In this document: positions 1 to 12,109 of the stretch, piece after piece | Layout of the letters: each line of letters starts with the position of its first letter | Numbering within the stretch: position 1 is the first letter of the stretch | Origin: Pelodera strongyloides | Taxonomy: Eukaryota; Nematoda; Chromadorea; Rhabditida; Rhabditidae | Reading direction: 5' to 3' | DNA length: 64,000 nucleotides | NCBI GenBank assembly: GCA_036852015.1 | Contig: JAANDG010000342.1 | Location: 62,001 to 126,000 of the forward strand | Notes under the pieces: model-generated | Databases searched by the model: none | What the model was told of the DNA's origin: nothing | What the model saw: only the letters and a program-made list of their open reading frames with translations | Made by a program: the position numbers and the translations under genes

Positions 1-130
1 AAATGAAAACATCATGCAACCTGGAAATAAATTCTTATTAATATTTCAAGTGGGTTTGTGTTCAACCAGATTATTCATTTAAATTTTTGCATTTACAGAT
101 TACTCATACAACAAAGGGTTCGCAGTTGAT

Positions 131-957
131 ATGAATTCCAAACTCATATGGTAAGTATTCTAAAGTTGTTTTGGGTCCAATAATCCCCCAGCCCATTGTC
201 AGAAGCATGCTCCAAAATGATAATCGGAGGTACCAAGTTTCTGGAGCATAATCGGCATTTTCGTGTTGAGTACGGTTTCCGTCAAGTGCGCGATTCCTTG
301 TTTGCGTGACTTGAAAGAAAACGGAAAATTAGCATATGTTTGCCCAAATTCGTCGGGTGGGCTCCTACATCTGCGCCAGACTTGTGCCAAATCATAGCCG
401 CGCACCTCACAAGTTTCGTCGGTGTATTAGCATTTTTTTTCAATGAGTAATAGCCATGTCCTAGACTCCTAGAGATTATTACTGAGATGTCATGCACTTT
501 GATGCTTTGATCTACTATTTGAATAATCTTGTACATTTATTCACTCATTCCAGGCTTCTCTTCCTATCACTTGTGGTACTAATTAATGGTCAACCGATTC
601 CTTGGCAAGAGGTAAGTTTTTACATTTTTAAATATTAGTTTATTGCTTTGTAAACATTTCGTTGTCACATTCATTTGGTTTGAGCGATTTTTGTGTCAGT
701 GTCGCGTGACGGTTTCAGAAACCGATGCGCAGTTATTTTCATAGAATACACCGTCAGCATACGTAACCGGATGTTTTTCTGCTTTAAAATGCATTTGCGA
801 CGGTTTTCTGAAATAAACTAACGAATCTTTCTTCCAGGCTCAGGAACTTCTGCAGCGTATTCCCTCTTATGGGCACGTGAATCGGTCCGGGTCTGGTTCC
901 GGACTAGTCTCTGCAAGGGCTCTGCACTTCCTCTTCTTACCTAATAGACTCACATAA
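131..957 (+). CDS. Small secreted peptide precursor (unrecognised)
   Basis: Three exons, 131-150, 554-611 and 838-957, join in frame to a 65-residue protein. Introns have GTAAGT donors and TTCCAG acceptors. The N-terminus (MNSKLIWLLFLSLVVLING, then QPIPW) is a clear signal peptide with cleavage likely after Gly19. The remaining about 46 residues have no cysteine, contain a Gly/Ser stretch (SGSGSG) and end NRLT. A polyadenylation signal AATAAA lies at 968-973, 11 bases past the stop. An acceptor (TTTACAG, ending at 99) lies 31 bases before the ATG, so either a trans-splice site or an intron starting outside the window precedes it. No family was recognised; a neuropeptide-like or secreted effector peptide is possible, but there are no dibasic repeats to support a neuropeptide. 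The exon structure is well supported; the function is unknown. Confidence 0.6.
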
Positions 958-2317
958 GTTGTAAAGTAATAAAGTTAATTTTAAAGCTTGGAAAGTTTGT
1001 TAACTGTGACTGTGGACAGGACAGATACAGAGAATTAATTATATTTAGTCACAAGATGGAAAGGGTAGTTGAAGCACGCAAGCACGTAAGGTACTATAAT
1101 TTGGAACTGAATTTCGAAGCAATATAGGAGAAAGCAAGTGAATATCCAAGTCCCAAGTCACTAAAAATTCGATAAAGATCATGGTTTGCTATCAAGAGAA
1201 CCCACGTCGCATGTAAAATATGAGGTGCACCGACTTTTCAACAATCATTGGACAAAATTGCGGAAAATGAGCACGGAAGTAGTGCCACAAAAGCGCTAAA
1301 CAGAGCAGTATTCTTCATGTATTGGACGGGTCGATGGTCCTGTCCTCTTTACCTTAGATTGGTGTGAACCGCTCTACGCTGGCACTCTTTTTTCAGTGCC
1401 GCACCCACGCGTTGAACTAAAGTCATTTCCTTAATTGGGTTTCTGAAGGAAGTCATATATTAGGTAACGGGTCGATTTCTCCACTGAGATGGGCAATTCA
1501 ATTAGTTGAGATTCAGACTAGAGATTCACACTGTTACACATTTCCGTGCTATTTTTAGCTGGAAGAGAATTCATTTCGTTCATTTTGACGTAATGACGTT
1601 TCCCTTGTTCTTCAGTCAACATTTGCATTGGAATAGCGGCGGATTTGGAAAAGATTCACAAAAACAATCGCACCTTTTTGGCTTTTGTTGGATACTCTAT
1701 GAGCCTTTGACCTTTGCTGTCTGCTACTCCGTAATGTTACCGTAGTCTGTAGGTCCTTGACGAGTTATGATTTATTCACTTACCATTTATTAAAAATATA
1801 TACACAATTTTATTAATTACTTGTGATAATTCATGTGAATAACATTAAAAATGTAGAAAAAATTTGGAGAATAGGTAGTGCGTTTTTTAATTGGAGAATT
1901 ATTGACCTCGTACAATGAAGTTCATAGTTTCATGGAACAAATGCAAAGCTAAATTGCATCCAAATATAGAAAGTTAGAAATATTCAGGGTTGTTGTGAAA
2001 GTTTATAAATAGCACATAAAATGATGCCTGAAATGACTAATTATATTGCAAACTTACACATATGAGGATGCCCTCATCAGAATAACGATACTAATATACA
2101 GCTTTGCGTGGGGAATGGGCACAGATAAAAGGCAGTAGTCTTGACTAAAACATACACTTATGATTTACGGGTTTAATGTCTCATTGTATAGCTTGCGTGG
2201 CTCAACTATATACTGTATGTGCTGACCGTCGTCAATCGATGTTTTAGAAGAAGTCATTGTCACAGTTATTTTCCTTTCTTTCTTTTTTTTTACGCTTCAA
2301 GAGCGTGCCCTTTTATT

Positions 2318-2410
2318 CAAGGGTGGAAATACAGTTTCAATGTTTGCTTATGACATGTTCCGCAGAGGTCCTGAGCAGTAGGCGACGAGTTCCAGAAGAC
2401 AAATTACTCA
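2318..2410. repeat. Dispersed repeat, copy 1
   Basis: This stretch resembles 63560-63655 in the same orientation: both read GCTTATGAC, then a CAGAGGTCCTGAGCA core, then GGCGACGAG, then a CCAGA.GACAAATT block. It is a diverged dispersed repeat of unknown type. Confidence 0.6.
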
Positions 2411-3363
2411 GTTTTATGAACAAATTATTATAGGCAGTAGTCAAAAGGCGCAATACGAGGTGTATCCTCGTTTTGCATAGGCGGGAACATAGTGAAAGCA
2501 TGCGGCATGGATACTCCTATCAAAAGGCCACTGAGACTTTGCAAAATATTGTAGAGAATACACAATTTCTGACATAATAAGTACCGATATGCATGTACAA
2601 CACATTATAGTATTGGTTTGGGATCATTTTTTGTACTTCTTGCAGTGCAGCGCAGTCTTCGGAAAACGAGTTGTAGATGTACACACTTTTATATATTTTC
2701 AATAAACTTTATCTCTCCTTTAAACTTGCCAGTATGTCCGGCTTCAGAAATGAACCGGACCCCGGTGCACCGCTTCTGCGGATTCGGTTGATATAACCCG
2801 GTACTCTTTATTATCTTTTTTATCTTTACCTTTATCTTTAGCTCTGATAAGAGTATCCATGTCATGCGTACACACTATGTTCCCGCGAATGAAAAACAAG
2901 GATACATCTCATATTGTCAGACTTGTTGATTGGTCACAATTTATCATCACTATGTAATTCTATGCAAACTGGGTGGGAGGATTTTCTTTCAATTTAGAAT
3001 GGAAATGTCAAAACTACCTATTATGGTCATGTCAAAAAGTGAATGGGCCGTGTCATCCAAAAATGGCGCTTGTACCGAAAAGTAATACATTTTTTTCGTC
3101 ATTTCTTGTTGAAAAAGGACCACTTGGCTCGTTTTAGCTTCAAAATGTCAGAACGCGCCATGTTATGTTCAGTTTCATTTTCTAGTCAACAAATAGTTAG
3201 TTGCGGTTTTGGGCGTGTAGACATGTTCTCTGTTCTTATACATGCTTGAGAAATTCTTTGCGTTGTCAATATCATTTAAACTTTTCTACTTTACTATATG
3301 ACAGAATAGGGATACTGTCTCATATTCACGAATAACTCAGTTCGTTCAGGTTACTTGCTCGGT

Positions 3364-3518
3364 AATGGGGTTTGCAAGTATACCAAAAATCCGGTGTGAT
3401 TCTGTCAATACTACCGTATTTCTGCAAGAAACCTGCATATATAAAATGGAAATTAAGAAAATATTCTCGTGTAGTTCCAAGATACGGTAAATTTTCAGTA
3501 TGCTTGCAAATCCCATTA
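3364..3518. mobile_element. Family-B miniature inverted-repeat element, copy 1
   Basis: About 155 bp, with terminal inverted repeats starting ATGGGGTTTGCAAGTAT at the left and the inverse (AGCATACTTG family sequence) at the right. TA flanks both ends, which fits Tc1/mariner-type insertion. Other copies lie at 9222-9374 and 39200-39350 (inverted). No coding capacity. Confidence 0.7.
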
Positions 3519-3692
3519 TTGGCTAGTAAATCTTTGAATCATTTAGATCTGTCCAATGTTGTTTGCATTTGCGCGCTACACTCAAATGAGCTCATTTTTC
3601 TTGTGCGCAATTTTCGGAACTTTGGTTTTTTTGTGAGCCTGATAGCCCGGTTCTTTAGACTAGTCTGAACCAATGATCAGTGCTCAAATAGG

Positions 3693-4099
3693 CAGTCACG
3701 ATATTTTTTTCATTAAATATAGGAACTTATGAAGAAAAATTCGGCACCAATACGAAGTTTCAGAAAAACAAACTCGGTGAGAGACTTCACTGAGCAAGGG
3801 AGTTACTGTGCTACAGTAGATATGTAATTGCCCGGTTAGCGGCTGACTATAAACATCATAAATACCCTGCAGTGTTACACTTGGGATATTTATGTCACTG
3901 CAGGGTATTCAGTATCATTATCGTCCGCAGTCCGGCAATTGCTTTCATGCACAATCTATTGTTGTCCAGTAACTCCCATACTCAGTGAGTTATCTCCCTG
4001 AACTCGTTTTTCTGTAAATTGCTACTGCTACAGTATTTTTCTACAGATTCTCCTAAATTTAATGGAAATCAAAGAAAAATTATGAAAAAATCGTGACTG
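3693..4099. mobile_element. Foldback (MITE-like) element
   Basis: About 407 bp. The ends CAGTCACGAT and ATCGTGACTG are inverse repeats, and complementarity continues inwards through CTCGGTGAG / CAGTAACTCCC-type blocks. The centre holds an inverted repeat of 14 bases (AATACCCTGCAGTG, 3863-3876, against CACTGCAGGGTATT, 3897-3910). TA is present close to both outer ends. No open frame of note, so a non-autonomous DNA element is likely. Confidence 0.65.
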
Positions 4100-6135
4100 T
4101 TAACTTTGAACTTTCCTCTGAGTGTTGTAGTGTTGTGTGTCGCGGTTTGACAGGTTTCTGATGTATTGTCGAACATAAGTCAAAATAAACATAAACAGTT
4201 TCAGATCGTTGTTTGAGAGCAGCTTCCAGATGTTCCCCATTCCAAGGCAGGAAACTATTCTACTTCTTTTTGTTTTAATACATATTACTCTGGCTAGATA
4301 TCTAATAGCACAATTATTCCATCCGCACACGTCACAAGGGAACTTTTACACACGTGAGTTGTTACTTCGTTTTGCTATTACTGAATGAAAAAAATACAGA
4401 AGTTGAACTTGCACTGCATAAAAAAAAGTGTTTGAGTATGCTCCCTCCCCATGCTAAACACTTATAATGAGCTCCCGAAAGAAGAGGGCATTTACTCGAA
4501 AGGTGCGTGGTTGGTTCGCCAACTTGACTTTCACGGAATTCGCGCACATCCCACCCTAGGCACTTAATTAGGTTCCAAGGTCCCTCCGCGAAGTTTCGTG
4601 TTGAGAAGAGATTCGCGGAGAAGAATAAGACGGAAACACGTGGACATAATAAAAACAGCTGGCAACACTTTAAAATTTTATTTCAGATCCTGCGAATGCT
4701 CCATTTGTCCTGGCGACAAATGTGAAAAGTTCTGAAGCTGGACTCCACTCTCCAGACAGTCGGCTTCACTCTTTATGGAGAAAAAGGGAACTAAAACTGC
4801 CCGTTCCATCAGAGAGGATTGACCCGTTTAACGGAAGAATACATGCATATCCTAATTGATTAGTGGATTAGTTGATTAGATGTGAGCAGAAGAAAACTGA
4901 AGTAATCACACCCGGAATTTTAATTCTGTCGAATTTGGAGTATGCTAAGTATGGGGTAGCTGTTGGCCTGGGCCTGGCCACGGTGCCCAATTATACTGAT
5001 TAGTGCTTACAAGCACACTGTAACCACATATAATTCTAAAACTAAGAGTATACAATGTATACATATCCCCTACATTTAAACAAACGTAGCAATTTTGTCA
5101 TGTTATGTCTGTGCACATAATATTTTATTACATTTTAATTAATCTTACCCTTTAGATCTCGATCTCGATAATCTCGATATGTATTCTATAGAACTTTGAA
5201 CGTGTTCTTATGTCTGCCCACGGGTGTATAGTAGATATGTTGTACATTTTAGTTTATTGTTACTTTTCTAACATCGATAATAATTTGCCACTTGAAAATT
5301 ACACATGGGCATCTCGCACAGCATCTGTAAAATATTGAAAATGTTTTTTTTTGCATATGTGTAGCATCGTACAGCGCAAACTACCTGTCGCTTTTGGCTT
5401 TTGTTTTGCTTAATATATTGATCGTTGTTTAATAAAGATCTTCGGTTTTTCAACAAAGTACTCGAGTACACACACGTATTTTGCAGGAGTAAATGATTCC
5501 CAATTTGAAAAAAGTCACAGAGGTTTGCAAGTTTCGAACGAGTGATTAGTGTAAAAAAATTGGTCTTGTTACGGTACTATTTGACATATTTTGCCATTTC
5601 CCACAAAATGAACAGTAAAATTTGCTTTAATTTGCATATTATGTACCGTACATTTGAGTGTCAGACCTGTTATGCTGCTGTATTACCGTACAACGAGTTA
5701 GGTCCCGCCACGATCGCCCTGGGGCAGAGGGCCAGCATTTTTCGATCGAACTACAAACTACAATAACATCAGATTTGCAGCTACAAGTTGTGTTAACTTA
5801 TCATTTCTATTGTAAAGCATCATAATAAGCTTGAATATACCACCCACGAATTGCTACAATGCTGCTGCATATTGGCTACTGTTTGTTCAACTGCGTTCGC
5901 CAGTGAAAGTCGTTGTGTTAGATTTTAGATAGTGCATCAAAGTTATTATCTGTTTTCACCATTTTGTGTGTTATGTACTCTCTTGACACAAGTGAAGATG
6001 CTGCTGATTATACTTTTGTAAAAGAACCTTGATTTCTAGGCTCAGTTTGAATAATAGTGCCTCTTCTCGCTTTGTTTTATTGTATTCGTATACGTATACA
6101 TTAAACTTGAATATGTTAATGTTCGGAATTTATAG

Positions 6136-8382
6136 ATGGCTGCGCTGATCAAGGGTAAGATCCTCGCCGTAATTGGTGATGAGGATTCTGTCGTCGGATT
6201 TCTGCTTGGAGGTGTTGGAGAGTTAAACAAGGTATGGTTTAGCTTTGTTTATTCTTGTTTCGTCTGTCCTACCCTCAACCCACAACAAAAACGAACCCTT
6301 TCTGACGTCATGATGCTGACTGGCCAGATTTCTGTGTTCTCGGTTGGTTCGTTCTCCTTTGTTGTACCTCGTACTTCAGTGATATTTAAATTTGCTAGCA
6401 CTTGGCATTCTCTCGTTTTTTTACATGGTGCATTAGTGTGCTTTGTTTTAGATAACACTCACGCCTGATATGTGGTGAAACTTTAACAATCTTAATATTA
6501 TAACACGTTGTTGTTTCCGTAAGCGTAAGTAAGGATTAAGAATATATGATTATCCTTAAAGCCGTCTAACAGCTGGTTTTTAAACGAATGGTGGAAGCTG
6601 GTAGCATATGTAGCATATGCAATTAACTTCGTTATGTTTTAGTCCGTTTCATTAATTTGCGTATTGCATGCAACATAAGTGAATGCATTTGTTCAATATA
6701 TGTTTCAAAAACCGGCCTTTTTTCGTCTTAGTAGAGATAATAATAAATTAGAGATAATAATTTTAGGCGCGTAAGCCGAACTACTTGATCGTTGACAAGA
6801 ACACTGGTGTTACGGAAATTGAAGAGGCTTTCAAAGGTTTCTGCGCAAGAGACGATATCGCTATCATTTTGATCAACCAACACATCGCTGAAATGATTAG
6901 ATATGCCGTAGATGCGGTAAGCCTTTTAATTTCTACTTTTTTTGTTGTAGCAGTTTACGTGAATACGCATTGAACAACCTCTGGCTCTAATTTCCATGCG
7001 TAATGGGGTTTCCATGTATGCGATTCGCACTTGCGAAAATGACAAACCGCTGTCCATGTTCAAGTCATTTTACATGCATGTCAACTGCCTACCGTAACCC
7101 ATGCGAATCGCACGTTTGACATGGTCCTGCAGCGAAAGTGTATCAGATCCATACTATTTGAAATAGATCCGTACTATTTTGAAATAGATTCATACTAGAT
7201 CCAAAATCGCTGCGGGACCATGTCATTTACATCGACTTGAACATGGACAGCGGTTTGTCATTTTCGCAAGTGCGAATCGCAACCATGGAAACCCCATAAT
7301 ATAGTTCGTTTAGTTGGTCAAAACGTTGCCTATATTTTATATCTTTCACCCAAATATCTTAATTGATAATTGTTCCGGAGATTATTGTCGTAGTGCTTTA
7401 AACCGAGAACGGCAGTATCTTTTTACATGAGTTGTAGTTTGTAGTTGCTGCTGTGTAACTTGGGGGACTGCAAGGTGCAAGTGAAAATTGATCATAGCAG
7501 GGTCATTACGTAAATACGTATCAGCTTATTGTTCGAAAAAAATTAGTTATGTATATATCTTCTTCACTGAAGTAGGCTCCGGAGTCCGGGGGTGGCCCAT
7601 GCGTGGTTTTTTCAAGCTTCTTTTCCGACCAGATGCTGAGAAATTACCAAATTACTGATTGTTTTAACATTTTAACTCCACTCTACTGTTTTAGCACACT
7701 CAAAGTATTCCCGCTGTTTTGGAAATTCCATCGAAGGAGGCGCCCTACGATCCAAGCAAGGTTGGTTTTTAAATATTTTTTTTTTTTTATATTATTTATT
7801 CTGCGTCTGGGGCATTGTTCCGCTACTGTCCGAAACGTACAATTACAGTTTTATGAGTGTAGTTTGTTTAAAAAAAAAGTAAAGCGTAAACCTATATATT
7901 TGGATCCGTCATTTGCATGGCCGTCCATGGTAAACGTCGAAATATCTCTCTAGTTTAACTTGGATAGTCACTAGCTCACCTCCACCTTTATAAGCATAAA
8001 CCAGTGCATAAACCATAGTCAATAGCTAACCTCCAGCTTTTTAGTATGCTTGCTTAAAGCGAATTTAATTTAAATACCGGCCGGTTTTTGAAACGCTTCG
8101 TGGGGCACCTTCATTGTATGCATCCTATGCAAATCGGCATAATTTAGCATTCGACCCCACTTTGCATAAATACATAGGAATGTGGGTACTTGCGATCCGT
8201 TTAAAAACCGGCCGGTATTTAACTTCAATTTACTCCTCAGTAAGTAATGGCTTTCTGTGTACGAAGTAAATATTATTGGTATTAATTATTATTATTATCA
8301 ATTATTATTATTTTTATTATTCTTGCAGGACAGCATCCTCCACCGCGCCCGAGGACTCTTCAACCCCGATGATTTCCGCTAA
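6136..8382 (+). CDS. vha-9: V-type proton ATPase subunit F
   Basis: Four exons, 6136-6231, 6767-6916, 7695-7760 and 8329-8382, give a 121-residue protein, the usual length of eukaryotic V-ATPase subunit F. Subunit F belongs to the cytosolic V1 sector, sits on the central rotor stalk and helps couple ATP hydrolysis to proton pumping. Recognisable segments are [19 protein letters not shown] at residues 7-25, [18 protein letters not shown] in the middle, [17 protein letters not shown], and the C-terminal [16 protein letters not shown]. The ATG follows directly on an acceptor (TTTATAG), so this start is trans-spliced or preceded by a 5' intron. Intron 1 holds a degraded family-A miniature element (6556-6731), intron 2 a foldback element (7002-7299), intron 3 a family-A copy (8054-8229). 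First of five same-strand housekeeping genes. Confidence 0.95.
6556..6731. mobile_element. Family-A miniature element (degenerate copy)
   Basis: Starts TTAAAGCC...CTGGTTTTTAAACG and ends with GTTTCAAAAACCGGCC, the inverted-repeat termini of a family found at least nine times in this window (8054, 10402, 15387, 46613, 48553, 52626, 59351 and 60792). It lies in intron 1 of vha-9. Confidence 0.55.
7002..7299. mobile_element. Foldback element in vha-9 intron 2
   Basis: About 298 bp hairpin. Both arms read ATGGGGTTTCCAT, then GCGATTCGCACTTGCGAA, then a long match through GACAAACCGCTGTCCATG. The match runs for about 65 bases with few mismatches. TA flanks both ends. The outer ATGGGGTTT is shared with family B, suggesting one Tc1/mariner-like superfamily. 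Confidence 0.75.
8054..8229. mobile_element. Family-A miniature element
   Basis: Inverted-repeat termini TTAAAGCGAA...ACCGGCCGGTTTTTGAAACG on the left and AAAAACCGGCCGGTATTT on the right; about 176 bp with an AT-rich centre, in the last intron of vha-9. No coding capacity. Confidence 0.7.
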
Positions 8383-8643
8383 TTTGCGGCCTTACTGTAC
8401 ATACTGTATTACTGTATAGGTTCTTCATTCGATTACTGTACTTTTCTGTATTACCACAGTCCGTATATATTATCATATTTTGTAGCTTATTACAAACAAT
8501 GGAACCTATTTCATTTTCCGTTTAAAAGTTAATGCCTTACTCACTAAGTCTTGAGTATTAGCTGTGATCACATGAACATTCCTATTTTATAATGAAATTT
8601 ATATAATAAGATGATTTATTACTGCAAGACATCGTACAGATTT

Positions 8644-8646
<3 letters not shown>

Positions 8647-8711
<65 letters not shown>
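8647..8711. repeat. Poly(T) tract, 65 bases
   Basis: An uninterrupted run of T about 265 bases beyond the vha-9 stop codon. It could be a reverse-strand retroelement tail, but no element body was recognised beside it; a replication-slippage product or an assembly artefact is also possible. Confidence 0.9.
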
Positions 8712-8713
<2 letters not shown>

Positions 8714-9024
8714 TTGTAAAAATGTGCATGTGAATGCGAAATATATGAAAATAAATATTATACTTTGATCGTGTGTAATGTGAGCTTATTTGTCTACAGG
8801 CAATCTCAGTGTACTTGTCATTTGCATAATTTTGGGGCTATCTAATGATTTGTTTTATGTAGTTGGTGGAGTCGACTGTTTTTGTTTTCAGCATTAGTAA
8901 CGTTTTTGTTTTCACATTTTGTACTGGTGAGAACTGCTTACGGCTGTGATACTGTATCCGGTACCAATGTAAGTTAGACGCTTAACTAAACTTGTTGGGA
9001 GTTAGGTTCTACGCGTTTTCCAGG

Positions 9025-12000
9025 ATGCTGAAGGCTTCTCTCAATGTGCTGCGTTGCAGTACTCCAAAGCTAACCCGTGCCCTATCGACTAGTGCAGGTC
9101 TATTTGTTTATCTGTTTATCATAAAATGTGGTTCATAAGGTTGAATTCTTTGCGTTTTCACTGCTTAATATGCTCAGCGCCAATTATACCGTAGTTGAAT
9201 GTAGCTGATATTAGGTTTTTTATGGGGTTTCGAAGCCAAGTGTGCCGAAAATTCGGTGTGGTTCTGTCAATCCTACCGTATTTCTGCACGAAACTTGCAT
9301 ATATAATATGAAAAGTATTCTCGTGTAGTTCCAAGATACAGTAAATTTTCAGCATACTTGCAGACCCCCCATTAGATTAGAATCCGATAGTTTTTCTTTT
9401 ATAGCCCAAAGACTTCCGATGATTCCAATGGTGATCGACAATGATGGACGTGTGGAAAGAGTTTATGATATTTACTCGCGGCTTCTCAAGGACAGAATTG
9501 TGTGCATCATGACACCAGTGGGGTTTTCTTTGGTTCATGTTCAAAAATGAAGCTTGAGTGCTTAGTGTCAGTCATACAGTAATTGTACCTATGATGATAA
9601 TTGTACCTATGATGATAATTGTGCCTATAATGATGGGCTAACCTGAGCATGGAAGCGGTGTGTAAACGAGAACCACCTCCAAATGTTTGCAAATTGATAT
9701 TTGTTGAATAAGACGTATCATTGAGGCTGAGGTAGGCAATCCTCTGTCGCTAATCTAAGCAGACCATATGGAGATGTTCTCTGCTCCTCAACCTCAAGCG
9801 CGCAGCGCGGAAATGCGTGGCCGCGTCCGCGGGAAAAAATTGCAAATTGGCATTGAAAAGTTCTAGAAACAGAAAACCCTCTTTTCTGCGTCCTCCCCTT
9901 GTGTTGTTAAAAAGCCATCTGCTTTCCGCGGACGCATTTGCGCGCCTGAGAACGTAGTTGTTTCGGCTTCAAAATGTATTAGAAACTGGGTACAGTTATA
10001 TCTTTTCAGATTGATGACAATGTTGCATCAGCAGTGATCGCACAACTCCTCTTCTTGCAGAGTGAAAGTTCAAAGAAGCCGATTCATATGTATATCAATT
10101 CACCTGGTGAGGTCATGAATATGTAATATTTATAATAATAATAATAATAATAATACATTGCGCGTGCTTCTCTATTGAAGGGTGATTAAACACAAGATTA
10201 AAGTTCATAACTTGTTTCGCAATCCGCAGAGTTCTGCTTTTGATTCATGTTTTCCTACATAGTTTGTGAAATTATTATTACGGGTTGTTTTAGGTGGGGT
10301 GGTGACTTCGGGCCTTGGTATATATGACACTATGCAACATATTTCGGCGCCTGTGCATACTTGGTGTATTGGACAGGTGAGTACTTGCAACCAATACAAT
10401 CCAAAGCGAAATAACGGCCGGTTTCTGAAACGCATCGTGGTCAACTTCTCACGTATTTATGCTTATTTGCTCGAATGTAACTCGGGTTTTTATTCTAATT
10501 TATGTTCATTTGCATAAGCTGCATAAGAACGCTGGTGTATACTCGATGTGTTTCAAAAACCGACCGGTATTTCGCTTTAAGTAGTTTAATATGGCGCCTT
10601 AAACCGGCTCACGAAATTATTACTTGTGTGCTCAGCTTGTGTGCTTTATGTGCTCAATACTGCACAATGGCATAGCCGTATCAATTGCTTGTCTATGTGC
10701 CTAAATTTACACTGTAATATGAATGTCACTGGTTAATATTCATGTGAACTCTTGAACAGAACAATTATAGTTGAATCTGTCAGGCTTTGTTATTTACTGA
10801 TGTAAATGTGAGTCGGGTGAAGAGGACTGATGTGTCATGCATAGGCAAATAATAATCCTGTTGTCCTGTACAGTCTGCTATGCTTTCACTAAGGTGTGTT
10901 TTTTTGGACACAATATAATTCCATTTTTTCACTTTACCAATTTATTAATTCAGGCTGCTAGTATGGCTAGTCTTCTGCTTGCCGCTGGAGAAAAGGGTTG
11001 CCGCACTGCTCTACCAAATGCTCGTATTATGGTGCACCAACCTAGTGGTGGGGCCCAGGTAAGTCTATGTCCCTTTTTTTATGAACTGGGCACTGCCTTA
11101 ACTCTATAATTTACCGATGTTATGTGATAGGCCATAACCTAAGCCATAAGCAGAGCATTAGTTTAAGTATATGGTGAGTGGTGAGGTATGGTGCAGTGGT
11201 GCAGTATTGCTAGTTAGAAAAGGATAGTTAGATATGTAATCTTTCTTTTCTGGGTTTCTCTGTTTCTTTAAGTAAGTTATCCACAGTGGGATGGGAAATG
11301 GGAATTTGGTGGTCATTGAATGTGTCTCTTTTGACCTGTATTATTTGGTTCTATTCACATTACTCTTTGATTATTAATTATTACAATAACTTTGTACTCT
11401 TTGGAGCCTTTGGTTACTGTAATAACTTAAATAACTATGTAATTGTGCAATTCAGGGCCAAGCATCCGACATTGTCATCCGTGCGGAGGAGATTGTTCGC
11501 TTGAAGAAGAGGCTCAATGAAATCTACAATCATCATACCGGACAACCAGTTGAGGTCGTCGAACAGACTCTTGATAGAGATAGGTTTGTCTTTGAGTTTC
11601 CAGTTATGAGTGTTATTTTTTTGGATATTTTTGGGTGTTTCACATTAGTTTCACATTGGTTTCACTATCTTTTACTCGTAGGTATAGTAGTAGTATCAAC
11701 TAAATATATCGCAGCTAGTGCTAGGCTGGAAGCATATTTCGCTTCGTTCTCTGATTGTTTTAGGTCATGGCGGAGAATTTGTAGCTCTAGATATTGTTAT
11801 TGCATGTCAAATGTCAAAGAACACTGGTCATTAGCTTCGTGATTAATAGTTTTGCCTTGGTTTCGACTAGGAGTTCGGTTAGTAACTATAATAGTGATTA
11901 ATAGTGTAGGTATTGTGGAACGAAGTACTCCAATATGATTGTTTTATTCACTTTGAATGCTATCCACGTATTCCAATGTAACTCATTCTCCATGTTCCGT

Positions 12001-12109
12001 TCCGTTCCGTTTCAGATACCTCAGCGCATGGGAAAGCAAGGAATTTGGGCTAATTGACCATGTGGCGAGCCATAAGGGTAGCTGTCCAGGCTATAATTTC
12101 CATGCGTAA
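9025..12109 (+). CDS. clpp-1: ATP-dependent Clp protease proteolytic subunit, mitochondrial
   Basis: Seven exons, 9025-9097, 9405-9517, 10010-10106, 10294-10376, 10954-11058, 11456-11583 and 12016-12109, give 230 residues. ClpP is the serine peptidase barrel of the mitochondrial matrix, fed by the ClpX unfoldase. The first about 26 residues are basic and hydroxylated ([19 protein letters not shown]), as in a mitochondrial targeting peptide. The core shows [31 protein letters not shown] and the catalytic triad Ser125 (AASMAS), His150 (MVHQP) and Asp199 (DRDR); the 49-residue His-Asp spacing equals that of the E. coli enzyme. Intron 2 has a GTGGGG donor, required by the reading frame. The last codons lie in a sequence (TTTCCATGCGTAAT) repeated near 6991, so the extreme C-terminus may have been altered by a repeat. 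The ATG is one base after a TTCCAG acceptor. Confidence 0.93.
9222..9374. mobile_element. Family-B miniature element, copy 2
   Basis: ATGGGGTTTCGAAG at the left end; CAGCATACTTGCAGACC near the right end. It shares its body (TCTGTCAATCCTACCGTATT, ATTCTCGTGTAGTTCCAAG) with 3364-3518. It lies in intron 1 of clpp-1. Confidence 0.75.
9591..9642. repeat. 18-bp tandem repeat, three units
   Basis: Units of the type ATTGTACCTATGATGATA repeated three times, the last diverged, in intron 2 of clpp-1. Confidence 0.7.
10402..10580. mobile_element. Family-A miniature element
   Basis: AAAGCGAAATAACGGCCGG at the left and CCGACCGGTATTTCGCTTTA at the right are inverse repeats; the centre carries TTATGTTCATTTGCATAAGC, common to most copies. 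It lies in intron 4 of clpp-1. Confidence 0.8.

Larger units (their letters stand above)
958..6135. other. Long intergenic region with repeats, no convincing gene
   Basis: Over 5 kb separates the secreted-peptide gene from vha-9. Open frames here are short, lack splice partners and match no family I know. Recognisable content: a dispersed repeat at 2318-2410 (related to 63560-63655), a family-B miniature element at 3364-3518 and a foldback element at 3693-4099. An open stretch at 4689-4859 contains a dibasic KR site and starts after a TTTCAG, but I found no upstream exon in the right phase. Confidence 0.6.

Noticed and set aside
4689..4859. Open stretch with a KR dibasic site after a TTTCAG, neuropeptide-like
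   Set aside because: It needs an upstream exon ending with one base of a codon, and no such exon was found between 957 and 4686; no polyadenylation signal follows closely.
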